The position numbers and the translations under genes were made by a program. Under the pieces are notes generated by a model. It was given only the letters and a program-made list of their open reading frames with translations, did no database searches and was not told the DNA's origin. 64,000 bases of DNA from Photobacterium galatheae (GTDB lineage Bacteria > Pseudomonadota > Gammaproteobacteria > Enterobacterales > Vibrionaceae): positions 1 through 64,000 of the forward strand of contig NZ_JMIB01000028.1 in NCBI RefSeq assembly GCF_000695255.1, written 5' to 3'. Shown here one piece after another: positions 17,457 to 26,052 of the stretch; the first letter of the stretch is position 1; every line of letters begins with the position of its first letter.

Positions 17457-18404
17457 TTATCTCTTGTTTCTCAGATAACGCTTGCGGCGCTCTTCTTTGT
17501 TTTTGGCTTTCTCTGCAGCTTTCCGTTCATTCTCAATCGCGACATCAATCAGCTCTTGCGTAATCATCTCCGGGCGTTCCATGGTGATCTTACCCAGGGT
17601 GCCATTGCGCAGTTCATTGATCAGAATTTCTGAAGCTTTGTGCAAATCGACTTTTCCGCCGGAACGCAGGCAGCCACGCTTACGGCCAATCGCTTCCATC
17701 AGTTCAATATCGGTTTCCGGCAGTTCTTCGTCCAGCTCGTAACGTTGCTGAATCAGCTCCGGATAAGCTTCTTTCAGGTACTCAATGGTATAGAAGGCCA
17801 CATCAATGTAGTCCATTGCAGTATCTTTTACCGCACCAGTCGCAGCCAGACGGAAACCGCTGTGTGGGTTTTCGACCTTTGGCCACAGAATCCCCGGTGT
17901 GTCAGACAGCACAATCCCGTTTTGCAGGTTAATCCGTTGCTGCTGGCGGGTGACTGCCGGCTGGTTGCCGGTAACTGCAACAGATCGGCCTGCCAGTGTG
18001 TTGATGATTGTCGATTTACCCACATTCGGAATGCCCATAATCATGGTACGAATGTTCTTGCCCATTTCTTCACGACCAGGCGCAAGCTTCCGGCACAACT
18101 CCAGAATTTTATGGACTTCGTTTTGGTTTTCCGTCGTGATCGCCATTGCTTTCACGTTGTGTTCTTTTTCCAGATGCGCGATCCATAGCTCTGTCATTTC
18201 AGGATCAGCCAGATCACGCTTGTTCAGCACCTTGATCACCGGTTTTTCGCCACGAATCGAGGCAATCAGCGGGTTCTCACTGCTGAAAGGAATGCGTGCA
18301 TCAAGCACTTCAATAATGACATCGACTTTAGGAATGGCTTCTTCAATTTCTTTACGGGCTTTGTGCATGTGCCCCGGAAACCATTGGATACTTGTGCTAG
18401 ACAT
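17457..18404 (-). CDS. rbgA: Ribosome biogenesis GTPase RbgA/YlqF
   Basis: Circularly permuted GTPase acting in 50S subunit assembly. In order: WFPGHMHKA N-terminal motif, G4 NKRD (in VLNKRDLAD), G1 GIPNVGKS, and G3 DTPG, the permuted order typical of the YlqF family. The product has 315 residues. I chose ATG 18404 (MSSTSIQWFPGHM); the frame stays open 41 codons further upstream with an unlikely cysteine- and phenylalanine-rich sequence. It appears monocistronic. Confidence 0.93.
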   Translation of the reverse strand: MSSTSIQWFPGHMHKARKEIEEAIPKVDVIIEVLDARIPFSSENPLIASIRGEKPVIKVLNKRDLADPEMTELWIAHLEKEHNVKAMAITTENQNEVHKILELCRKLAPGREEMGKNIRTMIMGIPNVGKSTIINTLAGRSVAVTGNQPAVTRQQQRINLQNGIVLSDTPGILWPKVENPHSGFRLAATGAVKDTAMDYIDVAFYTIEYLKEAYPELIQQRYELDEELPETDIELMEAIGRKRGCLRSGGKVDLHKASEILINELRNGTLGKITMERPEMITQELIDVAIENERKAAEKAKNKEERRKRYLRNKR

Positions 18405-18720
18405 TTGAAAAATAAACCTTATTGGTGTTGCCTTGTGGAAGCAAAAAAAGAAGTACAAAAGCAGAGGAAAAGATCCCGAATCCTGTTTTTGATCAGTTCG
18501 CCTGCAATCTGCATGATCGCAGCCCACAAAGTTGCTTTGTTTGGGGGGATCTTAACACTAATCTGGTGGGGCATGGTAGGTAGGAGGGAAAGAGTGAGGC
18601 ATCTCTGATGCTGCGATATTTTCGATGGTGCTCTTAAGCTGCTTTGTGTGTTCATAGGTTCGTGGTAACAGTATTGAATAGATGAATAAAAACTTTGAAC
18701 GGATTGAATGGGAGGTGAGT
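18405..18720. other. Intergenic region, rbgA to glycosyltransferase cassette
   Basis: About 316 bases between divergent genes. It must contain both promoters but I recognise no specific box or repeat. The G-rich stretch near 18541-18600 has no evident structure. It may mark the left boundary of the acquired cassette at 18721-23282. Confidence 0.5.
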
Positions 18721-19485
18721 GTGGATGTGTGGCATGTGATTGGGAATGGACCTGGAGAGCTTGATCTCAGTCACAATGAAAAGATAGTCCGGTTCAACCA
18801 GCCTTTCATTGAGAATGAAAGAATGTGCCTGACAATTACAAACAGTAAGGTAGCTGGTCTGAAGAAAGGTATGCTGATTCAAGGTACTCCACCAGGCGTG
18901 TGTTTTACCGAAAGATTAGCAATGAATAACCGAGAGTTAGAGGCCCATCTTGGGTGTAAACCGTCACTGGGATTACTCACCATCAAAACAATGCTTGAGT
19001 ACGATGTTTCCGTAAAAGTACATCGTATGGCTTTATTACCATCCTTGATAAGGCCGCAAGAATATTCAGAAAGAAAAGCGTTGCCAGCGGCATATCATAA
19101 CTGGCTGGGAGAGCGGCGGTTAGCACAGTCATTGTTGGACGTACGTCTTATTTGGCCAGAATTTGTGTTACGCGAACCTGATAAGGGAAGCACTGATGTT
19201 GTCCCTGACTTTTCTGTGTTGCGCGAATTGCCGAACTTGCCCAGAGACGAAGCGGGTAAACTGTGGGAAAAGTTCTCCAACGTTCATTATCATGTTTGGC
19301 TCGAACAAGCTGATCATGAAAAGTTAAAATCTGTCGAGTCACTTTTTTACATTTCACGGGATAGTGATGTCACACTCAATTGGTGGATGTATGATAATCA
19401 ACTTTCTTTCATTGTTTCTCGTCTTCAAAAAACGCTTGCGTTTGTCCAGCAAGTTATCTGTCTACAGAGCGGAGTGAAGGTTTAG
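18721..19485 (+). CDS. Putative glycosyltransferase with GNGP motif (GT42/GT29-like N-terminus)
   Basis: A 254-residue protein I do not recognise as a whole. Reading from GTG 18721, preceded by GGGAGG with a 5-base spacer, it begins MDVWHVIGNGPGELDL and continues EKIVRFNQPF. This resembles the nucleotide-binding start of bacterial sialyltransferase-like families GT42 and GT29 (xxGNGPS...xxRxN), with G where S is usual. An upstream ATG at 18682 has no ribosome-binding site. No membrane segment is seen. The gene converges on a large glycosyltransferase gene and overlaps its 3' end by 32 bases. The enzymatic role is inferred from the motif and neighbours only. Confidence 0.6.
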   Translation: MDVWHVIGNGPGELDLSHNEKIVRFNQPFIENERMCLTITNSKVAGLKKGMLIQGTPPGVCFTERLAMNNRELEAHLGCKPSLGLLTIKTMLEYDVSVKVHRMALLPSLIRPQEYSERKALPAAYHNWLGERRLAQSLLDVRLIWPEFVLREPDKGSTDVVPDFSVLRELPNLPRDEAGKLWEKFSNVHYHVWLEQADHEKLKSVESLFYISRDSDVTLNWWMYDNQLSFIVSRLQKTLAFVQQVICLQSGVKV

Positions 19486-22477
19486 ATAATAATTCTGAAA
19501 TGAGAGATTCCTGATGTTGTTTTTCCTCTTGGTTGTAATCAGAGCGATCATGCCAGTAAGCATATCCGAAATCGATGTATATGGGATGGGTAGCAAGCTC
19601 TGACATGGGTATCATCGTTAAGTAATCTGTGGTGGTTTCGAACCAATTTCCACTACTTTTCCGCTTAAAGTAGGATTCAGGAATTTGCTCGAACAGTTCT
19701 TTGGTAAATACTCGTAGGTGACTCCATACATTTCCACCAGCTACTTGTCTTGGATTGGTGTAATCAGGGTGATATAGATTCAGTGGTTTGTTTGGCCGAT
19801 ACATGGGCATCTGAATGAGGTCAGCCCCTTGTTGTTTTGCATTAAGTAAAGTACAAATGACATTCGTCTGCATCAAGCAATCATCTTGATCTAAAATTGC
19901 TATCAAGCTTTGGGGATCTTGGCAGAGCTCTTTTATTGCTAATAAAAAATTCGGTATTCTTCCTTTATGTCTATTGTGTCTCACTAAAGTTGTTTTCGTA
20001 AATAAATCTCCTAGTAATAGAGGATAACACCAGTTGTGGGTTGCGCCACTGGCATCGTCAATCAAAATAATACCAAAATCTTGATTTTTTTGGCTCCGCA
20101 ATGAATCCAGACATCGTTTGAGCCGAGCATATTTGGTATATCTGCCTTTTAGCAAAAATACAATGGCCTCTTTTCTTGGCACATTGTGCCATTGAGCACC
20201 TGGAATCCAATCAAACTGTTCGTATTGTTCTGCTGGTTCTCTGCCCTGTGCAATCAGATCTCTGGTTACCGCCAGCCCTGGCAGGTGTTTGTGCTCATTA
20301 CGTGGGTGGACATAATAACTGTGAGAAGCACCACCACGGACTGCTCGAAGTCCTCTGACTCCCATCGCTGTTTGTAATGCTCTGTGCCAGGTGAATAGCA
20401 GATGCTCTCCGGACATCGGGTTATCAATTGGTAACTGGTTGCGAATTCGGTTGAGGTCCAAGAGACTAAATCTGACTTCAGGCGCAAACTCTCCTGGTTC
20501 TCCATGGTAGGAAATAAATTGTTTGCTCTTGTGTGGGATATTAAACCCGACAGCCAATACGTCCTGTGGTTCACAGGCAGAAAGCATGTCACCGATATAG
20601 TTGTGATGCCAGTTTCGGCGACCGATAAGTACATCTAAATCACACTGTAATACATAAGGTGTAGTTACTTGATCGAATCCCCATAATTGAGAAAAAAGCG
20701 GGGCGTTGTTTATTGTATGGGGATTTACACAGTTGGCCTGTGAGAACCACTTTTTATAGGTTTTTGCGATGATGGTGTTAGAATTTGCAGGGGCGATGAG
20801 TACAGTGTCAATGATCCCATCATTTTTCAGCTGATTTGCCTGTTGAAGCACAGAGGCTAGCTGTTCTTCAGCATATTGACGCAGAAATTTTCCCTGATGA
20901 GGATCAATAAGAAGAACCTTCTTGGCAAAAGAAACCGGGAAGCTAAGCTGAGTTACGATATGTATGACTTGATCGGTGAGTAAACGAGCGTCTTGGCCAC
21001 AAGCCTTAATGAATAGGGTTACAGCATTAATCTTTATTGGAGCGGCAGGGTTTGAATGATTGTCAGACCTGACACATTGTGGATGAAGAGAGGTGATAAT
21101 TTCGCTATAGAAGTGTTCAAAACCAGGAAGTGCTTTGAGCGCATCATCTTGTCTGCGATAACTCTTCCTTCGAACGAATTCTTCATCTGGATTACCCAAA
21201 ATACCAATTGAATACAAACGCGCACACATGTCACGAAATTTTGATGTGGTGAGGCGTTGAATATCTTTCCCTATATCGATGTATTGCAGTTCACCATTCG
21301 AAGTGATGATCAGATTATTCCTTTTGATGTTGAGGGTACTTACACCAGACTGGTACAGCTTTTTTAAATAGCAAATGATCATCTGTTTGGGGATGTTTTT
21401 TTCTGGCACATTACTACTGTCATAGTCAGTTTGGTACTGCCACAAGTCATCTTCTTTTGTCCACTTAACTTTAGATACAGGAAGGTTTTTTTCTGATAGC
21501 AAAGATATTAGTTTGTATACGTCGTTATCAGTAATTGCCCAAGGGTAGAATTCTTTAACGACTAGGTTATCTTGAAGCCATACGACACCTTCCATACCAA
21601 TACCAAGCAGATGTTTCTTGGCGGCCAGAAGATTGCTCCATTTTCTGGCTGCATACGCGAGTCTTTTTCTTTGATCTTGCCAGGCTTGATTGGATTTGTT
21701 TTGCTTAGTGTCTTCTCCATCCAAGGAGTAAATTGCGTATATGGGGAATGGGCAAATTGCTATATCCGAAGGGTGCTGCATTAATAGCCGACTTACGAGC
21801 CAATGGTCTTCGGCACTTCTGATATTTGGATATCGAAGGCCGAGGTTTGTTCTGAGAATAAGGTTGCAAGAGGGAAGTTCGCGTTGTGTTATACCAGACG
21901 CAAATTTTTCGATAAATCCTGCGAGTTGGAAATGGTCACTGAGTATGTTGGGATCTGCGATGTTGACATTGGCGAGAATTTCACCGTCTTTTCGCAATTT
22001 ATTACTTCCAATAGCTGCTTTTTTTCCTGTGTTCCGTACAGTATTCCAAAGCGCTTCCAGGCTATTTGCAGCGAAAAATTCATCATCGGCGTCAAGCCTG
22101 GCAACCCAATGTATATTCGGTTGTGCATCAGTCCAGTCTAGCAGAAGGTTGCGTGCACGGGCTGGAGAGCCACATTCAGCGCTCAAAAGTGTAATTGACG
22201 GATGGTGAAGCATGGTGCCCAGCTCTGAAGACCAAATCTCGTCAGAACTGTCATCTAACACAACAATTCGAGCGATGCGCCGTTTTACCAGTGTCTGGTT
22301 CAGTGCACTTTTCAAAGCGTGGCTTAATGCTTGAGTCTGGTTTTTGTGAGGGATGGCTATAACAATTTCAGCGTTCTCAAACTCTGCAGCATCATGAACC
22401 AGCTGACAATTTCTGTCGCATAGTATTTCAACATATTTTTTTGGCGCTTTTTTTTTGAATTTAGTCATGTTTGCCAT
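19454..22477 (-). CDS. Multidomain protein: GT2, kinase-like and two more glycosyltransferase domains
   Basis: A 1007-residue cytoplasmic protein with an unusual architecture. Residues about 37-260 are a GT2 domain (IAIPHKNQTQ, VVLDDSSDE, metal site ARLDADDEF). Residues about 290-425 resemble a small-molecule or LPS kinase: glycine loop GIGMEGVV, lysine in VVKEFYP, LNIKRNNLII in the catalytic-loop position and DIG in place of DFG. The catalytic aspartate position appears to be N383, so activity is uncertain. Residues about 485-735 look like another GT-A fold (QCDLDVLIGR). Residues about 755-1000 are a further GT2 domain (IILIDDASG, AILDQDD). It overlaps the neighbouring GT2 gene by 17 bases. 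It probably builds a surface glycan; acceptor and sugars are unknown. Confidence 0.75.
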   Translation of the reverse strand: MANMTKFKKKAPKKYVEILCDRNCQLVHDAAEFENAEIVIAIPHKNQTQALSHALKSALNQTLVKRRIARIVVLDDSSDEIWSSELGTMLHHPSITLLSAECGSPARARNLLLDWTDAQPNIHWVARLDADDEFFAANSLEALWNTVRNTGKKAAIGSNKLRKDGEILANVNIADPNILSDHFQLAGFIEKFASGITQRELPSCNLILRTNLGLRYPNIRSAEDHWLVSRLLMQHPSDIAICPFPIYAIYSLDGEDTKQNKSNQAWQDQRKRLAYAARKWSNLLAAKKHLLGIGMEGVVWLQDNLVVKEFYPWAITDNDVYKLISLLSEKNLPVSKVKWTKEDDLWQYQTDYDSSNVPEKNIPKQMIICYLKKLYQSGVSTLNIKRNNLIITSNGELQYIDIGKDIQRLTTSKFRDMCARLYSIGILGNPDEEFVRRKSYRRQDDALKALPGFEHFYSEIITSLHPQCVRSDNHSNPAAPIKINAVTLFIKACGQDARLLTDQVIHIVTQLSFPVSFAKKVLLIDPHQGKFLRQYAEEQLASVLQQANQLKNDGIIDTVLIAPANSNTIIAKTYKKWFSQANCVNPHTINNAPLFSQLWGFDQVTTPYVLQCDLDVLIGRRNWHHNYIGDMLSACEPQDVLAVGFNIPHKSKQFISYHGEPGEFAPEVRFSLLDLNRIRNQLPIDNPMSGEHLLFTWHRALQTAMGVRGLRAVRGGASHSYYVHPRNEHKHLPGLAVTRDLIAQGREPAEQYEQFDWIPGAQWHNVPRKEAIVFLLKGRYTKYARLKRCLDSLRSQKNQDFGIILIDDASGATHNWCYPLLLGDLFTKTTLVRHNRHKGRIPNFLLAIKELCQDPQSLIAILDQDDCLMQTNVICTLLNAKQQGADLIQMPMYRPNKPLNLYHPDYTNPRQVAGGNVWSHLRVFTKELFEQIPESYFKRKSSGNWFETTTDYLTMIPMSELATHPIYIDFGYAYWHDRSDYNQEEKQHQESLISELLSKPSLRSVDR

Positions 22478-23282
22478 CTATTTGTAGTAATTCATCCAAT
22501 ATTTTTGTCTTGGAAAGAGAAAAAAGTTTATGAGTACGCTGGAAATAGCTCTCCAGATCTTGTGATGTCATCTTGTGCATATGTAATTGCAGAAACTGGG
22601 CACACCCTCGAAGTTTTTGTTGCGAACCTGACGCGGAAAGCGCATCTGGCGATTGATTACATATCCAGTCAACCGTAGCAATGTGGGTGTAGTTGATCTT
22701 TTCGATACCTGATTCTATGACCCGGATAGCAAAATCCCGGTCATTTCCACTAATTAATCCATCTGTAAAGCCATTTACTTTGGTGACTAGCTCCGTTTTA
22801 ATGAACGTGTTTGAACCATGCCAGCCAGGATTCCCGATGAGGAAGTCATGAAGTGAAATATTTTGGGGAATATGAACGGTGGCTATTTCCTTATTTATCA
22901 GGACGTTTATTCCGGAAAGGACGACATCTGCTGTACCTGAGTCGCTATTATGGAGACACAATGCCAAGTGTTCAGGGTGCCATCGGTCATCATCGTCAAT
23001 CATCGCAATGTAACTATCGGGAAAGTGTTCTGAGATGAAGTCTATGCCGGTATTCCAACTGCCAGCGGCGCCGGGAATGCGTGAATTGGTCATTGTATAT
23101 AGTGGTATGTTTCTGAGCTTTATTTTTAATGAAGTCACTTCATCATTGGTCAGAGGCTGGTTATCTGATATTAATATAACCGCTGTTGGTGAAAGTGTTT
23201 GGTTGATAATTGAAGGAATCGCATTTTCTGTAAGTAGTGGCAGTCTAGGGGTTGTAGCTATCAGGACAATGATGTTTTTCAT
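22461..23282 (-). CDS. GT2-family glycosyltransferase
   Basis: A 273-residue GT-A fold transferase. Landmarks are the N-terminal nucleotide-binding strand IIVLIATTPRLPLL, the metal-binding IAMIDDDDRW and the acceptor-side GNDRDFAIR segment. No membrane segments are present, so it should act in the cytoplasm on a lipid-linked or protein acceptor. It is the upstream gene of a two-gene unit with the 1007-residue multidomain transferase, overlapping it by 17 bases. The cassette is visibly more AT-rich than its neighbours, which suggests transfer. Confidence 0.82.
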   Translation of the reverse strand: MKNIIVLIATTPRLPLLTENAIPSIINQTLSPTAVILISDNQPLTNDEVTSLKIKLRNIPLYTMTNSRIPGAAGSWNTGIDFISEHFPDSYIAMIDDDDRWHPEHLALCLHNSDSGTADVVLSGINVLINKEIATVHIPQNISLHDFLIGNPGWHGSNTFIKTELVTKVNGFTDGLISGNDRDFAIRVIESGIEKINYTHIATVDWICNQSPDALSASGSQQKLRGCAQFLQLHMHKMTSQDLESYFQRTHKLFSLSKTKILDELLQIDGKHD

Positions 23283-23675
23283 TTTTGTATCATTCGTTAA
23301 TTACGTTTTTTCTATGATATGAATGTGAGAGGATAATTTCATGTTTCTTATGGCTGTTTTACAACTCATCTCATCTTTTTGACTGATGAAGCTAAAAAGT
23401 GAATTTCTTCAACAGTTAATATTGAGTGCTGTTAAAATTAAAACATTGGTTAAAAGGTAAGTCATTGTTTTATCATTATTACCGATAGCCCACTCCATTT
23501 AAATCCACGCTTCGTTCATTAAAAAAATCTAAGCGATATCGCATGTCTGAGTTTATCTTCGTTGGTTTTGGAGTGGAGCATGTTGGGAATCACTTTGAGA
23601 ATCCCCAAAAATTTTCCTTGAGCAGCATCGCACTCAGACATACACTGCTTTGTGGTTTTTGATGTAGGCAACCTG
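23283..23675. other. Intergenic region and vemP leader with long inverted repeat
   Basis: About 390 bases between divergent genes. The left 220 bases are AT-rich with no recognised feature. The right part can fold: ATGTCTGAG (23543-23551) pairs with CTCAGACAT (23633-23641), and between them TTGGGA and TCCCCAA flank a short loop. This would place a long imperfect hairpin 35 bases before the vemP start. Confidence 0.5.
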
Positions 23676-24140
23676 ATGTCCTGGCATGTGATTCGTATTT
23701 TCTGGTTATCGTTTTTTGCGTGGGTATTGCCTGCGCAGGCGATGGCATGCCTGGATGATAAGGGGGCGACGACTGGTCAATCCACGGTTGTTGTCCAGTC
23801 TCATCTGCTGGATACTGTTCTCAGTGAACATGCGTCACAGAATCAGAAACCCCAGAATCCGGTACCGGCAACCGAAACGCGATCTGCCGGTTCAGCGGTT
23901 GCGATTCTTCATTCTTATCGCTGGAATATTCCAGAACGCCACAATGTACATGATGGTGAGCCGGATCTTTCTGGCTGGGTTCCGCCGTTATATCCCGTCA
24001 CCGATACTCGTCTGGCACTGCGATTTGTGCAGCCGCCAAAGCACGTCTCGTATCAGGATTTCCACCCTTCCTATCGTCTTTCCGGCTGGAAAGAAACCAA
24101 CGCCATGTATGTCGCGTTGAATAGCCAGTACTTCTGCTGA
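23676..24140 (+). CDS. vemP: VemP, SecDF-monitoring arrest peptide
   Basis: Secreted regulatory nascent chain that stalls its own ribosome when export is slow and thereby switches on the downstream secDF genes. The 154-residue product has an N-terminal signal sequence (WLSFFAWVLPAQAMA) and ends with the diagnostic Vibrio arrest region, H130 followed by GWKETNAMYVALN, then SQYFC. W138 and Q151 are 13 residues apart, and three residues follow the glutamine. This agrees with W143/Q156 in the 159-residue V. alginolyticus VemP, as I recall it. I chose ATG 23676; a GTG at 23652 would add eight residues. It lies 73 bases before secD. Confidence 0.93.
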   Translation: MSWHVIRIFWLSFFAWVLPAQAMACLDDKGATTGQSTVVVQSHLLDTVLSEHASQNQKPQNPVPATETRSAGSAVAILHSYRWNIPERHNVHDGEPDLSGWVPPLYPVTDTRLALRFVQPPKHVSYQDFHPSYRLSGWKETNAMYVALNSQYFC

Positions 24141-24211
24141 TATTCCCTATCTAATTAGTGACATTGTCACAATTCTTGTTTTTTAACTCGGCATAACCGC
24201 TGAGGGGATAT
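24140..24211 (+). promoter_or_regulatory. Predicted stem masking the secD ribosome-binding site
   Basis: ATATTCCCT (24140-24148, beginning at the last base of the vemP stop codon) can pair over nine bases with AGGGGATAT (24203-24211), with one G-U pair. The right arm contains the secD Shine-Dalgarno GAGGGG. A ribosome stalled at Q151 (codon 24126-24128) would reach into the left arm and open the stem. This is the arrangement expected for VemP control. Confidence 0.75.
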
Positions 24212-24213
24212 TG

Positions 24214-26049
24214 ATGAAGAAAAAAAATGTAAAAGCACCGGCACGGGTGCTGAACCACTATGCTGCGTGGAAGTATGTGGTTCTGGTCGTGACGCTTATC
24301 GTTCTGGCATTGAGTGCCATTCCAACCTGGTACGGTGAGCGGCCGTCAATTCAGATTCAGTCCGCGAATACTGGCAGTGAACTGAGCAATGTCGTCAGTG
24401 TGAACCAGTATCTGAAACAGCAGGGCATCGATACGCAGGAAATCACGTCGCAAAACAATCAGATGCTTTTGGTTTTCGAGAATGAAACCGAGCAGGCACA
24501 CGCACGCGAAGCGTTAGACAAGTTGGTCAAAGAAGACGATAACATCACGTTTTCGTATGTGTCTGTTGCACCGAAGTGGTACGGGCAACTGGGATTCAAT
24601 CCGATCAAGTTAGGTCTGGATCTGCGGGGCGGTGTGCAGTTCCTGCTCAATGTGGACGTTGGTAAAGCCTTTCAGGAACAGCGTGACACCATCGTGGACG
24701 ACGTGAAGGATATGCTGCGTACTGAACATCTGCGCGGGATACGCATCAGTCAGCTTGGCAGTGATGGGTTCAGCGTTGAAACGAAGTCGGTGACTGCGCT
24801 GAGTCAGGTGAGCCAGTTGATCAAACAAAATTACCCGGGCTGGGATATTCAACGGAGTTCCAACCGTCTGACTGTGACGCCGACTCAGCAGAATCAACTC
24901 GATTTTCAGTCGGCAACGCTGCAACAGAACCTGAAGATCATGCGGGATCGCATCGAAGAGCTGGGCATTACTGAAGCGCTGGTTCAGCGCCAGGGAGAGC
25001 ACAGCATTCGGATTGAACTGCCGGGTGTTCAGGATCCGTCTCAGGCTAAAAATGTGATTGGTGCGACCGCAAGTCTGGCATTTTATGAAGTGAAAGACGG
25101 CTCAGTCGTTGCCTCTGGTGATGATCTGATCCTGAAAGACAACAGCGGCAGAACCGTGGTGCTGAACAAGCGTCCAGTCCTGACCGGAGATCACATCGTG
25201 AATGCGCGTGCCGGCATGGATCAAATGGGTTTCTCGGAAGTGAATATTTCGCTGGATCGTGCCGGGGGCAAGATCATGAGTGATTTTTCGGGTAAGCATA
25301 TCGGCAAGCCAATGGCGACCGTGTACCGGGAATACAAAACCAATGCCCGGGGGGAGACGGTACGTAGTGAGCGCGTCATCAGTGTGGCAACGATTCAGTC
25401 GCAACTGGGCAATCAGTTCCGGATTACCGGCGCTGGTTCTGCAGATGAAGCACAGCAGCTTGCACTATTACTGCGTGCCGGTTCACTGACGGCACCGGTG
25501 ACCATTGTTGAAGAGCGCACCATTGGCGCATCGCTGGGTGCAGAGAACATTGAAAATGGATTTTCTGCTTTGGCTTTAGGGATGGCTATGACACTGATGT
25601 TCATGGCGCTGTGGTACCGTCGTTTGGGCTGGATCGCAAACGTCGCACTGATGGCAAACATGGTCTGTCTGCTGGGTTTAATTGCATTGCTGCCAGGTAC
25701 CGTGCTGACCCTGCCGGGGATTGCCGGTCTGGTGCTGACGGTGGGGATGGCAGTGGATACCAATGTGCTGATCTTTGAGCGGATTAAAGACAAACTGGCC
25801 GAAGGCCGAAGTTTTGCTCAGGCGATCGATCTGGGCTTCAGCAGTGCATTCAGCACGATTCTGGATGCCAACATCACCACGATGATTACCGCCCTGATTT
25901 TGTATTCCATCGGGAACGGACCCATTCAGGGATTCGCACTGACATTGGGGCTGGGTCTGCTGACCAGCATGTTTACCGGCGTATTTGCTTCACGCGCCAT
26001 GATTAATCTGATTTGGGGACGCGACAGCCGTCGTGATGTGAGGGTATAA
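24214..26049 (+). CDS. secD: Protein translocase subunit SecD (second copy type, SecD2)
   Basis: Inner-membrane partner of SecYEG that uses ion flow to pull proteins across the membrane. The 611-residue product has the N-terminal membrane segment, a large periplasmic domain containing LGLDLRGGVQFLL, and the C-terminal block of five membrane segments (GLVLTVGMAVDTNVLIFERI region). The start is ATG 24214 with GAGGGG 6 bases before it; the track's TTG at 24211 is rejected. It is not next to yajC or tgt, and lies behind vemP, as in the Vibrio secDF2 locus whose pump is used at low sodium. Co-transcribed with secF. Confidence 0.93.
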   Translation: MKKKNVKAPARVLNHYAAWKYVVLVVTLIVLALSAIPTWYGERPSIQIQSANTGSELSNVVSVNQYLKQQGIDTQEITSQNNQMLLVFENETEQAHAREALDKLVKEDDNITFSYVSVAPKWYGQLGFNPIKLGLDLRGGVQFLLNVDVGKAFQEQRDTIVDDVKDMLRTEHLRGIRISQLGSDGFSVETKSVTALSQVSQLIKQNYPGWDIQRSSNRLTVTPTQQNQLDFQSATLQQNLKIMRDRIEELGITEALVQRQGEHSIRIELPGVQDPSQAKNVIGATASLAFYEVKDGSVVASGDDLILKDNSGRTVVLNKRPVLTGDHIVNARAGMDQMGFSEVNISLDRAGGKIMSDFSGKHIGKPMATVYREYKTNARGETVRSERVISVATIQSQLGNQFRITGAGSADEAQQLALLLRAGSLTAPVTIVEERTIGASLGAENIENGFSALALGMAMTLMFMALWYRRLGWIANVALMANMVCLLGLIALLPGTVLTLPGIAGLVLTVGMAVDTNVLIFERIKDKLAEGRSFAQAIDLGFSSAFSTILDANITTMITALILYSIGNGPIQGFALTLGLGLLTSMFTGVFASRAMINLIWGRDSRRDVRV

Positions 26050-26052
26050 GTT

